Shown: positions 10,813-25,556 of the stretch, piece by piece
How the letters are laid out: every line of letters begins with the position of its first letter
Position numbering within the stretch: position 1 is the first letter of the stretch
Assembly (NCBI GenBank): GCA_007449985.2
Contig: VIIQ02000306.1
Location: forward strand, 1-64,000
DNA: 64,000 nt
Source: Desmodesmus armatus
Taxonomy: Eukaryota; Chlorophyta; Chlorophyceae; Sphaeropleales; Scenedesmaceae
Direction: 5' to 3'
The notes under the pieces: generated by a model
What the model saw: the letters and a program-made list of their open reading frames with translations, nothing else
Database searches by the model: none
Told to the model about the DNA's origin: nothing
Made by a program: the position numbers and the translations under genes

Positions 10813-13800
10813 TCAGTTCATCCCTCGCAGGTGTGCTGCATAGCTGCGCAGCTGCTGGAGAGCGTCCTGGAGGACAGCAGGGGTGCAGACACCACAGAAA
10901 TACCGTAAGGCTCTGTGAGTATTGTGCTGGGTGGTGACTGGAACTGTATAAGACACTAAGCTTGATGACAGGCGGTACAATCATCACGACAGTCAAAAAC
11001 ACTTTTCATGTGTGAGAGCTGCAAAAACAGTGTCAAGCACTGGCAGTGCGTGTGCGTAGTAAGGCTGGGTGACTCCAACTACGGCTGTGTTTGTGCCGTG
11101 TCACGGCACTCGGATAGACTGGAAGTGTGTGAGTGACTGGTGGCACGTATGGGGCAGGTTGCTGGCATGTGCCAGAAACGTTAGCACTTGGGGTTCCGGT
11201 CTGTGACTGCCACCAGGCGCCAGTGACTAACTAAATGAGCCTGGGTCTCCCAATGGGGCACATTCATGACATTCAAAGCAAGCGACATACCTCAAAGCTG
11301 TCCATGACAAAGTACTTGGGTTGGTATCCACCCTTGTGTATCATCTTAGGCTGTGGGGCATAGGGGTCAAAGGGAGCAAGCTCAGCACCACCCTGCACAC
11401 AGCACACAAAGGTGCAGATTGTTGTAAGAAGCCTCCTTGAAGTTCAGTATGAAACAGCCTTGTGGGTCACTCCGAACCTCCTACTGTGTCATCGTGAGTC
11501 TCACCTTCATGCAGCCCCAGAGTGCAAGGCATGCTTGCAAATCACACTGTGGTGCATGCACTGCTGCCCGGAGAGCATTGTACAAGCGGGGTGGCCCTAA
11601 TAATGCGTGTGGCCTGCTGACATGGTATTCAAGGAAGCTTCCCCTCTTGTAGCCCACACAATAACACCACGCAGCACTGCGCATACGACGGCATGTCCCT
11701 ACCAACAGCTAAGCTGGGCTACTACCCTGGTAGTAGGGGTAGTAGGGATGTTTCGGCCAGCTACTACTACCCTCTAACAGGGTGGTAGAGCCGTAAGTAG
11801 CCTAGTACCCTGCTACTAGGGTAGTAGGGGGCGAGCAGGATAGTAGCAAGGGCAGCTGTAGGTTGACAACATGTGTACTTGCCTTGGAAAAGTGCTCCAG
11901 CTCCCCATAGCTGCTAAGGATGGCAGCTCCAAATGCCTTGACCGCATCACCCTCGCGCACACAGCCAAACTCCACAGTGTACCAAAACACCTGCAGCACC
12001 ACACACAGCACACAGGTCACCAGACTGAGTCTCACACTGTGCCTGCACCCAGCATTTCAATGACCCCAAGCAATCAGCAATCACAAGGTGCCAAAGCGTT
12101 GTCCGGCGAGCCTGGCGTGCCAATTTGCATTTCTGCTGAGGTGCTACCCGAGGCCCTTTGCTGCACCCAGCTATCGTTTGCTGAGGCAACTAGCAGAGCG
12201 CAGCCGTTGCATGGTACTATCCTCTTCACCTCTTGGTCCACCAAGTTCATCAAGTGTTCCAGCAGGTTCGTCAAAGTGTGGAGAGTACCGCCCAGCGGTG
12301 AAACTTTCTATAGTATCCACTTGTAACCCCCCCCCTCCTGAACCCAACCCGCGCTAGCCACAGAGCTACAGCTACCTGGTACGGTACTACCACAATTATC
12401 CTGCAGTGGCTGCCACTTGGATCCTGTATTCACTGGCAAGTTGCCACTGAATGATTCAGTGTGGCACCCGGACCTCTGCTGCCCACCTTTGTGAGGTGCT
12501 TAGTGATTAGCTGCAGTTACAGTTTCAGTTACCAAAACCAAACCCAAGAAGGTTAACCCCAGTAATTGGCTCAGCAGAAGCTGAGCAGCCCACAAGGGAG
12601 CCAGAAGCGCCTGTGGGTTTAGGGTTTACCTTAGTGAGGTGCTTGATGGTCTGGTCATCAGCTCCCAGGCTGGCTAGGCCAATGGAGTGAACGATCTCAG
12701 CAAAGGTGGGGTCAGCCAGCATGCCAACGTGACCTGTACAGGTACAGGTACAGTCAGCACACCAGGTTAGAATTCAAGGATGAGGGTTTAGGGTATAGGG
12801 CAATCAGAAAGCTTCTACAGCAACATTCAGCATGTCTTCACTACCACTGCATCTAGTGTTCAGTCGCCGCGCGCCAGGAGGTGGGGGGGGGGGAGCTATA
12901 AATGATGGAGTTGACCAACACACTCGTTTGCTACATCAGTCTTATCTGCCTGGTCCCACGGGGTGCATGTGCCGCTGTTGTGCCACTTGCAGTTGCTGTC
13001 ACCAAGGCTTTGTACAGCCGGAACAATGTATGAACTTCACTGAAACAGCCACTCACCCAGCAGTTCGTGCACCACGTCAGGTTCAGGTGTGTACATGGGC
13101 CTGCTTGCGTGCCTCATGTACTGCGTGGAGTGGAAGTACTTGAAAGCAAAGCCAGCCAGGAAGTCACGCGGGTGCATCAGACCTGCTGTGGGGCGCACCT
13201 GCAGCATCCAACAGCGGCATGAGGGAACAGTTCGGTACAGTAATTGTGGGAGGGGATCACAAAACCTCATCACTAGCCAGCGAGCCAAGGGCTTATGAGG
13301 GTGAGCTTGCGCATGGAGGTGGCTCTTGGCACGAGCATGTGCTCCTGTTGTCTGGTGTCAGGTTGAGAAGCTGTTGCAGTTCTCAAGGTCGGAAGGGAAG
13401 ATGGAACTGCTGTTGCATGATGCTGCCACAGTGTTGGCAATTGAAGGGTTATTGCAACTCTGTTCTGCCGCAAGGTCACTTGTTTTAGGGTTTTTCCCCT
13501 GAACCCTAAACCCTAACCCCAAAGCCTGCTGACCTGCCAGCCTGTTGCCTGCTTCAGTGCATCTGAGATGTCCTGCAGTTGCGGCACCTCATCCACCCTG
13601 CATGACAGACACGGCACGATGCTGTCAGCATGTGCTGGCACAGGCTTGCAATGCATGATACAGGGTCGCAACCACAACCGCAAGTCTTCGTGCAACGTAG
13701 CACTGCATGTTGCTGCATGCTTGCTGCATACAATGCCAGAATGCGGATGCTCAGCAGTGGGCAGTGTTTGAGAGGCTCTCTAGCTGCCCGCTGCACACTA

Positions 13801-15393
13801 CATTGTGGATGTAAACGTGCTGAGCTGCAACACACACCAATCCAAAGGACAGCATGCCGTGCAACAGGGCTGCAGCTGCAAGTGACACCTGCTGTTGTTC
13901 TGAGCCACTGCTGCTGTCCCGCTGCTCACCGCTAGACAGCTACACTGCTGTGGCATTTATGCTGTTGCAATATTAATTTACAGCACAATGGTGAACCAAA
14001 GCCAGAGACACCTGCCTGAAGTTGAGTTTGTCGAGAGCCGCATTGAACTGTCTGCAGGCATGCTTGGGGTAGAGGGCCTTGAGGTGTGACAGGGCGGTGC
14101 CCCACACCTCAACCTCCTCTGAAGTATACTCCACACGAGGTATGGGCTCACCACTGCAGTACAGAAAACAATACAGTGCAGTAAAGTGCAGTACAGTACG
14201 GGTGTTGAGGGCATAGTACCAACCTCGGCACACCTAAACCTCCTCTGTGGTTTACTCCACACGAGGGATGGGCTCGCCACTGCACTGCAAAGCAGTGTGC
14301 AGTTTTGTCATGGTGATATTTTGCTCTCAAGGTCTGATACAGGCGGCTGCGTAGGCTGCGAGAAGGCATGTATGGGGGCACTGCTTGATGCAACAGTCAC
14401 GCCAGAATGCATCGTCACCCGTTGCCTGCCCACACGGGGGTGAAGGCAAGGTTGACTGAAGCAGCTGCCTCGCACCAAAGCAGCTGCCCAAGCCAAGACT
14501 GCTGAGACCCTCCTGCAGCCCTGCATGCTCTCTGCTTGGTGTGATTGCTACCTGCAGGCAGTGTGACTGGGTGATTGCTGCCGCTGTGTGCTGACATTCG
14601 ACTGCTGCCGCTACTGCAGCTGCGGTGCTGACGTCACTTTGCAGCACCCAGCGCACTGTTGCCTGGGTGCATGCTGTGTGCTGTGTGCAGTGTGCTATGT
14701 GGTGTGCTCTGCTGGTGCTCACATGCGGTAGTTGCGTGCAATGTCTGCAATCATCAAGCGGCGCTTCTTGTACTCAGTGTCATGGAAGCCCTGCAACACA
14801 AGGTAGGACACAACCGATGTTGAACATCTCTGTGATTGCTGCTGTGTCATTGCTGTTGATTGCATGTGTTTGGAAGAGCCTTACTAACTTGTCGGTTGAA
14901 GTCAATTACTGCTCACTGCTAGAGATCACCTCTAGCCCTTGGTGGGCTCTGCTGGTGTTACAAAGCAAATGGCGATGCTGCCACTACGGGTGTAGTGTCA
15001 GTGCACTCACATCAACACCACACTTTTGGTTGGTAAGCGCTGCGTTGGGATGCTCCGAGACCATTTCTGTATTCTTTGTCGAACAAACCATGGCTGCTAC
15101 CTAAGTCATGCATTGACTGCTGCGACCCCCCCCCCCCCCCTTGCGGCCCATGCGCCTCTGCCCCATTCATGGACAATGCTTGTCCGCAAGGCACATGCAC
15201 ATGGAACATGCACTCACGGGGTGGTCCTCTGCCAAGTCTGCTCCAAAGCCGACAGTATGTCCTGGATCGACCTCCTGAATGCACTGCGGCACTGGTATGA
15301 CTGTGTCGACACCACCTGGGCCCCTGATGGTGATGGTATTGGGCCTGGTCAACACTGCTGTCACTGAGTCTCTGTCTCCGTCTGTTCTGAAGC
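10813..15393 (-). CDS. AAH: Aromatic amino acid hydroxylase (phenylalanine hydroxylase type), 5' end unresolved
   Basis: Non-haem iron enzyme that hydroxylates phenylalanine to tyrosine; plant and algal forms are plastidic. Nine exons: 15218-15393, 14723-14790, 14012-14153, 13534-13597, 13057-13198, 12630-12733, 11883-11990, 11291-11392, 10813-10866. They encode about 319 residues with the whole catalytic domain: [55 protein letters not shown] (two iron-ligand His), VEFG (iron-ligand Glu) and the short C-terminal helix after YFVMDSFE. The intron after GELEHFSK uses a GC donor (GCAAGT). The 14012/13597 junction keeps frame only if a second GC donor ends the exon two codons early, at about 14016. 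The first exon shown starts in phase 1, so at least one N-terminal exon lies above 15393. No ACT regulatory domain is seen in the part recovered. Confidence 0.93.
11724..11832. repeat. CTAGTA/TACTAG-rich imperfect inverted repeats in an AAH intron
   Basis: Overlapping inverted and direct repeats of CTACTACCCTGGTAGTAGGG type fill about 110 bp of the intron between exons 11883-11990 and 11291-11392. They could form several alternative hairpins. Confidence 0.75.
12277..12326 (+). repeat. Dispersed hairpin element, copy 1
   Basis: Contains GTGGAGAGTACCGCCCAGCG followed by GTGAAA, an 11-bp insertion relative to the other copies, then GTATCCACTTGTAAC and a poly-C run. Related copies are at 19215-19250, 26500-26535 and 40015-40056. 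Here it lies in an AAH intron. Confidence 0.75.
13481..13522 (-). repeat. Telomere-like repeat beside an AAH exon
   Basis: On the gene strand, just after the donor at 13533, come GGTTAGGGTTTAGGGTTCAG and a further TTTAGGG unit. Confidence 0.8.
14231..14290 (-). repeat. Copy of the 5' edge of AAH exon 14012-14153
   Basis: About 50 bp matching the start of the exon (GEPIPRVE), with its own TGCAG acceptor, lies 70 bp upstream of the true exon start. An in-frame TAA follows PRVE, so use of this acceptor would give a truncated product. Confidence 0.85.
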
Positions 15394-18196
<2,803 letters not shown>

Positions 18197-21100
18197 ATGC
18201 AGCACCGTTTGCTGCTGTTGACTGCTCTCTTCGGCCTTCTTCTAGCACCAGTAGTCACAACTGCCAACCAGACATCGTCACCCCGCGTGATTGTCGTCGG
18301 AGCTGGCCTATCCGGCATTGCAGTAGCACGGCAGCTGACTGACAGTGGGGTCAAAGACATGTTGGTGTTGGAGGCTCGTGATCGGCCAGGAGGCAGACTC
18401 TACTCAGTCAACACGACAGCTGGTAGGCACAAAAGAGAGATACACATGGCATGCTGCAGTTCTGCACTTGTGCAGACGACTTGGTCACTGCGCAACCTGA
18501 CCGATCTCAAGGCTCAAGGCTTGAGAGCAAGCAGTACTTACCACACCCACTGCATCTGCAATCGCAGTGCCCATGACCAATAGCTGACACATTGCATTAA
18601 GCAGCCAAGTGTGTGTATCGATCACGTTTGCACCACTGTACAGGCCATGTCGACCTTGGGGCCATGTGGATCCATGAGGCTAACCCTGCCAACCCCCTGT
18701 ACCAGCTGGCCAATGAGACACTGGGGTTGCCACTAAGTGAGGTGGTCAACTACAACGCGGGCCAGGTGTTTGATGCTCAAGGGGCCCCAGTCAACATGGC
18801 CTTCTATGCGGTGAGTGCACCCTCAGGGTTGGTAAGGACCCTGGCCTGTCCGGAATGATGTGCCATGATTTCAATGAAAGTTACAGGATGTGCATATACA
18901 CTTGCTTACTAAGCACCATGCCATGTGCCACCAGTGGTGTACTGCCCCGCCAGCATTGCAGTCCTGGCAGCAGCCCATGCCTTTTGTTCACTGAACAAAA
19001 CAGCTACAGTGTAGCTGTACTGTCGAGCCAACAGTTGTGCAACAGTGGGCAACAATGACCAGCGCTGCAGCGGCTGGCGTTGGTGTGTTGCATGGTCTTC
19101 TGTGTCCAACTGCTGGCTCGGCACTCGGTCTACTGCTGGGCCTCATAAGGAGGGAAGGGGAGATGGAACTGCCGCTGCATATGCTGCCACTGTGCTGTCA
19201 TTCCCTCATTACTGGATACTTTCACCACATAGTGGTACTCTCCAGACCTAGTTAACTGCCGAAGCCGAAGCTTGGTATCACCACGCGTGAAGGGTAAACC
19301 ACCGAAACCCCTTCACCACTGCAAGCCGCTACAAGGGTGGGCGGACATCACAGCCTTATCATGTGGCACATGAACGTTTCCCATCCTGTCAGCAGCAAGT
19401 GCTGCTCAGCGGTTGAACCTGTGAACCTGTGATCGCAGTCACGTGACTGTTGCTGCACCTGACAGGCAACTTACGTGGGCTGGTCAACTCAGCTGCTGGG
19501 CAACATCACACGCTTGAGGGCAGCAGAGGCAGCCAGCAAGAACGGCAGCAGCACTGCAGGAGCGGCTGTTGTGGAGGACATCCCTTTCTCACAGCTGTTC
19601 AGCGACTGGGTGAACGCCAGTAGAGCTGTGTGGCTGCCTCAGCAGGTTCCCATTGCAAATGCGCTGATGGCTATCAATGTGCAGGTAGGTGCACAATCCG
19701 ATTTGGCATGCACAAGACTCTTGCCATGGTGGTTGTGCCAGCGGCTGGCAGCCAAGGCGGTTGTATGAGTCAAAGCCAAGCAAGCAAGGCATGACTCATA
19801 GCCCAAGTTGGAGCTGCAGCAGCCTGCAATAATCACTGGCTGATGAGCTTGACTCGGCAAGAGGCTACGCCTGATGCAGTCGCTGACCCTATACTGTGAA
19901 CACAGCTGAGTTCACAGTGGAAGCCAGCTGCAGGCTGCCAGCAATGACAGCACCCACTGGGTGGAACCTGTGCCGCAGCAACCACTGTGGCACAACAGCC
20001 GCCACCACTGCTGCTGCTTCTCAAACCACTTGTCAATGCAGAACCTGTTGAGTGGCAATGTCACTCGCGTGTCCACCCTGCGCTATGGCGATGCCAAGAC
20101 GCTGCCTGCTATTGACGTACACCTCAGGGATGGCCTTGACAGCGTGCCCAAGAAGCTGATGCAGGGACTGAACATCACTTACAACACAGGTGCGGCCAGT
20201 GCCGGTAGTACCGTGGCAGTGCTGTGGCACGGCAGTGCAATGCAATGCAGATGCTGCTGCCACACATGCTCTGATGCATCATGCATAGTATGCCACTGGT
20301 GCCTGTTACTCCTGACGACCCTGCAGTAGGGTGCCTCAATAACTCATCACTGCAGTGCAGGCTGCTCACAGGCCAGATTTGACCCAGTTGTGACACCGGC
20401 GCTACTGTACCATGTGCACTCAGTGCTGGTGCACATCAGGCCGCCTGGGCCCGCTGTAACTGGCGTGCCGGCAAGAGGCCTTAGTGTGACAGTTGCTCTG
20501 CCATGGCTGCGCAGCCATATGCACTGCAGTGCACACAGCCTGTGCGCCGTGCCTGTGGCTATTGTATGTGCGACCAAAATGAGCCTCCTCGAACTTTGCA
20601 TCGGATGTGCAGGTCGAACTGGCAGGTCTGCACTGATTGAACCAACGCCTATGTGTGAATGTGTGTCGCTGCTGTCTGTATGCAGTTGTGACCAACATCA
20701 GCCATATCGGTGATGCTGTCACTGTCACTACAAGCAACGGCACAAACCTGACAGCAGACTACGTCATTGTGACAGTTCCCCTCGGGGTGCTGAAGCAGGG
20801 TTCAATTGGGTTTGAGCCCACCCTGCCAGCAGACAAGCAAGAGGCAATTCAAAGCATGGTGAGGACTGCTGTGAAGGGTTTCATGGCAACTCGAGTGACT
20901 CATGAGTCAACCCCATCACTGACTCACTCACTCGCAAGTTGCCGATCGCTGGCAGCTGCAGACAGATCGTCACTGAGTGCGCAGCTCAGTGGTTGGTTCA
21001 CCATAATGTTCTGATTGCAGCAATTCATCCTCAAAGGTACTGCTAGTACAAGTAGCTCGGAATGAACTGTAGAGCGGTACCACTGCCCTTTGGGCACTAC

Positions 21101-23069
21101 TACTGTGATGATCACTGTGCAACAGCTTCGCACCAAGATTGAGTGTACACATGTCTACTGTGTCAGCACAACACCCCCATGCCACTTCTGCGATGCGATC
21201 GCTGCGGCAGCCTGCCCAGTGTCTATAAGTCTACTTGTCTCACCCCCAACAATACTTTGCCGTGCTGTTTGACCTGGCAGGGCATGGGTGTGTTGGACAA
21301 GGTGGTGCTCGTATTCAATGAGGAGGATGTCTTCTGGAGCAAAAACGCCGACTTCATTATCAACACACCCAATGACTGGAGCGGCAGGTGGTGAGTGCAG
21401 CTTGAACCGTTCAAATTGATTCACTCCCGGGGCCGTCACTGTGTGCATCAACAGCACCTCTGCTTGAACCAGCGCAGTGCCTTGACACAAGGCTCTTTCA
21501 AGCATTCTACTGAAAGGCTTGCCTTGGACCACTCCCTAGGGACTGGCCCAGTGCGGCACTGCCGTTGGACCCACTGGCACAGCCTGTACCTACAGTGTAC
21601 CTACTGTAGGTCAGCACGAGGTGTGTGACATGTCACTGCTGCAGGACTGCGTGGCTGAGCTAGCGTTTAGGGTTTAGGCTTTGGGTTTGATTGGTTAAGT
21701 TGGTGCACTGGCTGTGGGCAACTGTATCCGGCTGTGGGCCTGTCTGACTCTGCCACCACACACTGCTGCAGGACTGCGTGGCTGAGCTACTACCGCGTGT
21801 TGGGCATGCCTGTGCTGGTGGCCCTCAACGCTGCTGACACTGCGCTGGATATTGAGGCGCTGACAGATGAGCAGGCAGTGGGAGAAGCAATGCAGGTGCA
21901 ACTTGCAAGGGCCTTGAGATGATGCTGATTGCCATGTCATGCAGCTGTGCAGATGGCATCTGCCCATCAACATATGTGGTGATTGCATCAACGCTATGGG
22001 GTGATTGTACTTGCGGCCCGCCGCCTTTGCACAGTGTACAGTGTGCAGAGTCCGCACCCAGGCGGCCTGCTGAAACGTCCAAGCAGCCCTTTCGTCACAC
22101 CGTGATGGCCTTGCACAATACACGATCTTTGCAAAAGCGCAATTTGCAGCCTGCTCGCACCGTGTGTACTGCCTGGTTGACAGCGCCACTGTTTGTTCTG
22201 AGATCTGAGAACTGCAAGTCACTTCAAGGGCCTCCATGAGGCTTTGCAGACAGTGTTTACATGAACTTGAGATGGTCGCTCCAAATTGGGCCGCAGCAGC
22301 AATTATATACATAACCACTGAGAATCGGAATTCAGGCAATGCCACTTGTCATAAGATGATGATCTAGGGCTGTAAGACGGCATGGTTTTCCTTGTTGCAG
22401 GTGTTGTCGCGGGCATATGGGAACAGCAGCAACCCTCTGCCCACTCCTGTGGAGACGCATGTCACCCGCTGGGGCAGTGACCCCCTGGCGCGTGGTGCCT
22501 ACTCATACTTCGCCACTGGCAACCCCAAAAACATCACAGGTACGCTGCCCTTCAGTGATTTCATAAATGCTGTCACTGTGTGGCACATGCACATCCAGAC
22601 TCAGGCGTAGTGCAACACTCAGTATCGGTACTTGCGGCATCCCCACTCGGGCCCGGGTGTTGTTTGTGTCGCTTTACCCAATGCCATCACGCCTGTCAAA
22701 TGGTCACCATCGAATGCATTGAATGCAGCGGCTCACTGAATGCCCCCACTGTGGCATGTAGGTCGGTACAATTCAACTGTAGTGTAGTACACGGTGTACT
22801 GGCAGTCACTGACTGTACTGCCAGTGGCAGTGAGTGCCTGATGGCTGTGTGCACCGCTAAGTAGCAGTTTTGCTGTGTTCTGTCCTGCAGATGTGTTGGC
22901 TGCCCCTCATGGCCGCATTCTGTTTGCTGGGGAGGCCACCAGCACAAAGATGGCCACTGCTTTGGGGGCACTCCTGTCCGGTCGCAGGGAGGCTCAGCGC
23001 ATTCTCAACGTGACAGGGGCAGGCAACAAATCAGCTACAGAGACGCCTGCTGCTCCTCAGCAAGGCTGA
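18197..23069 (+). CDS. Secreted FAD amine oxidase, polyamine oxidase type
   Basis: Flavoenzyme of the amine oxidase family, probably oxidising polyamines outside the cell or in the secretory path. Nine exons (18197-18422, 18644-18810, 19466-19684, 20042-20189, 20686-20858, 21281-21390, 21772-21895, 22401-22539, 22891-23069) join in phase into 495 codons. Residues 1-23 form a signal peptide (RLLLLTALFGLLLAPVV). The dinucleotide fold follows: VVGAGLSGIAVARQL (GxGxxG at 35-40), LEARDRPGGRLYS and GAMWIHE. Later come VPLGVLKQG and the C-terminal FAD site GRILFAGEATS. Many N-x-S/T sequons support secretion. Plant polyamine oxidase is the closest match I recognise; substrate is inferred. The start of exon 4 at 20042 is the least certain junction. 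Copies of exon edges lie at 21631 and 23133. Confidence 0.93.
19149..19287 (-). repeat. Dispersed repeat, about 140 bp, inverted relative to 26462-26604
   Basis: The reverse complement of this intron segment matches 26462-26604 closely over about 140 bp, including the hairpin core GGAGAGTACCACTATGTGGT. A diverged stretch around 13386-13430 resembles one end (GGAAGATGGAACTGC). Confidence 0.85.
21631..21662 (+). repeat. Copy of the 5' edge of amine oxidase exon 7
   Basis: TCACTGCTGCAG plus the first 16-18 bp of exon 7 (GACTGCGTGGCTGAGCTA) are repeated 133 bp upstream of the true junction at 21772. The copy runs directly into telomere-like TTTAGGGTTTAGG. Confidence 0.9.
21665..21690 (+). repeat. 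Telomere-like motif abutting an exon copy
   Basis: GTTTAGGGTTTAGGCTTTGG, a degenerate TTTAGGG array starting within a few bases of the end of the exon 7 copy. Confidence 0.8.
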
Positions 23070-23132
23070 CATCAGCTGCACACAGCACACAGCATGCAGC
23101 GCACAGCGCACAGGACAGCAGCCTGCGACGGT

Positions 23133-23199
23133 CGCAACATGACAGGGACAGGCAACAAGTCAGTCACAGAGACGCCGGCTGCTCCTCAGCAAGATGTGA
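23133..23199 (+). repeat. Copy of the C-terminal coding end of the amine oxidase
   Basis: Repeats the sequence for NVTGAGNKS-TETPAAPQQ with a few substitutions, 66 bp beyond the true stop codon. In the copy the stop position reads AAGATGTGA. It is a 3'-edge copy lying downstream of its source. Confidence 0.9.
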
Positions 23200-24834
23200 C
23201 AGCTGGTGTTGCATGTGTGGCCACTGGTGATTACTAAGTCACTGAGTCACAGCGGCTGGTGTTCAGGTGGTGGGACTTCGGATACAGCATTGCAGGCACA
23301 GCCAGTGGTGTTCACATACAGCAAGGCTGACAACAGCTGGTGTTGCACGAGTGGTCACAAGTTTTACCAAGTGACCGGTGTTTAGGTGGTGGTTCTTGTA
23401 GTACAGCATTACAATGGCACTGCATTGGAAGCCTTGCAAAACTCGACAGTTTTTCCTTGGCAATGTGCCCCGACAAATCAGCATTAAGGCCAAGCTGCTG
23501 CAGCACAATCATGCAATGGCATGTGTAGCAGCGTGTGTGGCAGCTGTTTGCTGCCAGCAGCTGGTAGCTTGGCTGTTGAAGAGTGAAGCCATTGATCGTG
23601 CGGCAGTGTACCAGGCTTGCCGTGTGTGTATTAAAGCGATGAGGTTGACAACTGTATCAGCCCTGCATTGAAGACTGTGGTGCCACCATACAGTGTATGC
23701 TATTGACATGACAGCGTGTTTAGGCCAGTTGGCCTGCAGCAGGATGTGCAATGATGTTTTGCTGTGGCTTGCAAACTGTGCAGCAGTGCTGCAGTGCAGC
23801 CAGGCTGACTATACCCCGACAGCAGCCACAGGAGGCGTCAGGGTGTAAGATTTGGTGTGGTTGAGGGTTCAAAATTCAAACCAGCTCTGAGTGAACAGTA
23901 TGGTTGGATGAGACTCACTCAGGGCTCAGGCTGTGTTGTACAGCCTCACTTGGCCCTTTTCTGGGCAGCCAAGTGATCCCTCATTTACTACACGTTCCAG
24001 GCAACTTGCCAGCCCAAATGATTGGCTGGGGCATGGGGTTGCAGTCAGGACAAACCTGCAAGTTGCAAAGCCATGGGGTGTGTGTGTGTGTGGTGTTGTG
24101 CCAAGAGCGCATGGCTTGCTGGTAAGTTCGCCAGTTGTGTGAGCAGCCATTGTGTGCACCGTGCACCGTGAAAGTTTCAAGGGAGTCTTGGCGAAGGTAC
24201 GGGCTGCCCTTGGATTAAGGGTGCCAGATCTGCTTCTTTGCCTAGAGATATGCTATGTTTTCTGTGGTTACTTCCACATCGTGCAGCGCCGCCACTTCCC
24301 GTACATATGGGACTTCAGCGAAACAAATGTGCGTGCACTATGTCACTCAGTATGCACAAGCATTCAAGCCCCGTGCCCTCGGTGCTATGGATGCGCACTC
24401 GCAAGTACAGGTCGGTATGCACTCAAGCATGCTTGTCAGGCAGTGCTGCACACCACAGCATGCCACCACCTGCTACAAAAGCTACAACTGCTACAACAGC
24501 AGAGGCAAACACCAGCCAACCACACAAGCAAAGGTGCCATCCTGAACTCCCAACAGCAAATCCAACTCTTCTCACAACACGCTGCTCACTCCACCAGGCC
24601 CCCACGCCAGATTATATCACTTGGATCCCCCCCCTACCCCCGTGGGGGCGGCGCCCTTCTTGTGCCAACAGTCAACTCAGTATGGTACAAATTCAACACG
24701 AACCCCCCACGACAGCAGCATTAACCCCTCAGGTTATGCTCCCCCCAGCTGGCAAGTACACATGCTCGCATGCCCAGGCGTATGTGGTCACCAGCTGCAG
24801 CCTTGAGCCTATAGGGCTGTCAGGCCTCAACCCT

Positions 24835-25260
24835 TGCGGCTGGGTCAGGCCGCCAGGCGGCTTGTGGACCACCAGCAGCGGCAGCAGCAGCAGCAGCAGC
24901 AGCAGCGTGCCTCCCAGTCTCTGGGGCATCAACACAGTATGGTGGTCTGTCTGGTGCTGCTGGCTGCTGCTGCTGCTGCCACCAGTGCTGCTGCTGCTGT
25001 GGCCGGCTGTGCTGTGCTGCTGCTCTGAAGGCTGCAGTCATTGCGATAATGGTCACTAGCACTGAGCCTAGGTCTGTCAGGCCTTGACCATTGTAGCTGT
25101 GTCAGGCCGCCAGGCGGCTTGTGGGCCACCAGCAGCAGCAGCAGCAGCGTGGTTTGCCTCTGGGGGCATCAGCACAGTATGGTGGTCTGTCTGGTGCTGC
25201 TGGCTGCTGCTGCTGCTGTTGTGGCCTGCTGTGCTGTGCTGCTGCTCCTGCAGGCTGGTG
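24835..25260 (+). repeat. Two tandem units of about 240 bp
   Basis: Units start near 24840 and 25085 and share GTCAGGCCGCCAGGCGGCTTG, a (CAG)n block and CAGTATGGTGGTCTGTCTGG followed by CTG repeats. Confidence 0.8.
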
Positions 25261-25556
25261 CCGTCAGTGTTGCTCATGACACCTGCAGACACCCCCACAG
25301 TGGGAGAACAGCAAAGGAAAGCGACATGAAAGTGAGAGACTTGATCATAAGCCCCTGTCAAATGCCAAGGGAATTGAGCCGGCTGCATGAATATGAGCAT
25401 GCACTGGTACGCTGCTAGCAACAACCCCTAGCCCCCCCCCCCCCCCCCGGGTCAAAGCAACCCGTTGGGCATCTTCCCAGCATGGCTTCTTCATGTTGCA
25501 AACCAGCACTTGCGTTTTGACCTGACATGACACCCCCCTCCCAGACCCCCCCCCCT

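Larger units (their letters stand above)
23070..25556. other. Convergent spacer between amine oxidase and ABC ATPase genes
   Basis: 3' flanks of both genes. No further gene is recognised. It holds a copy of the amine oxidase C-terminal exon, tandem repeats at about 23200-23410 and 24840-25260, poly-C runs near 25430-25450, and long CTG/CAG-rich open frames that look repeat-derived. Confidence 0.5.

Noticed and set aside
24238..25059. 273-codon frame on +
   Set aside because: Runs through two repeat units and CTG tracts; no recognisable domain.
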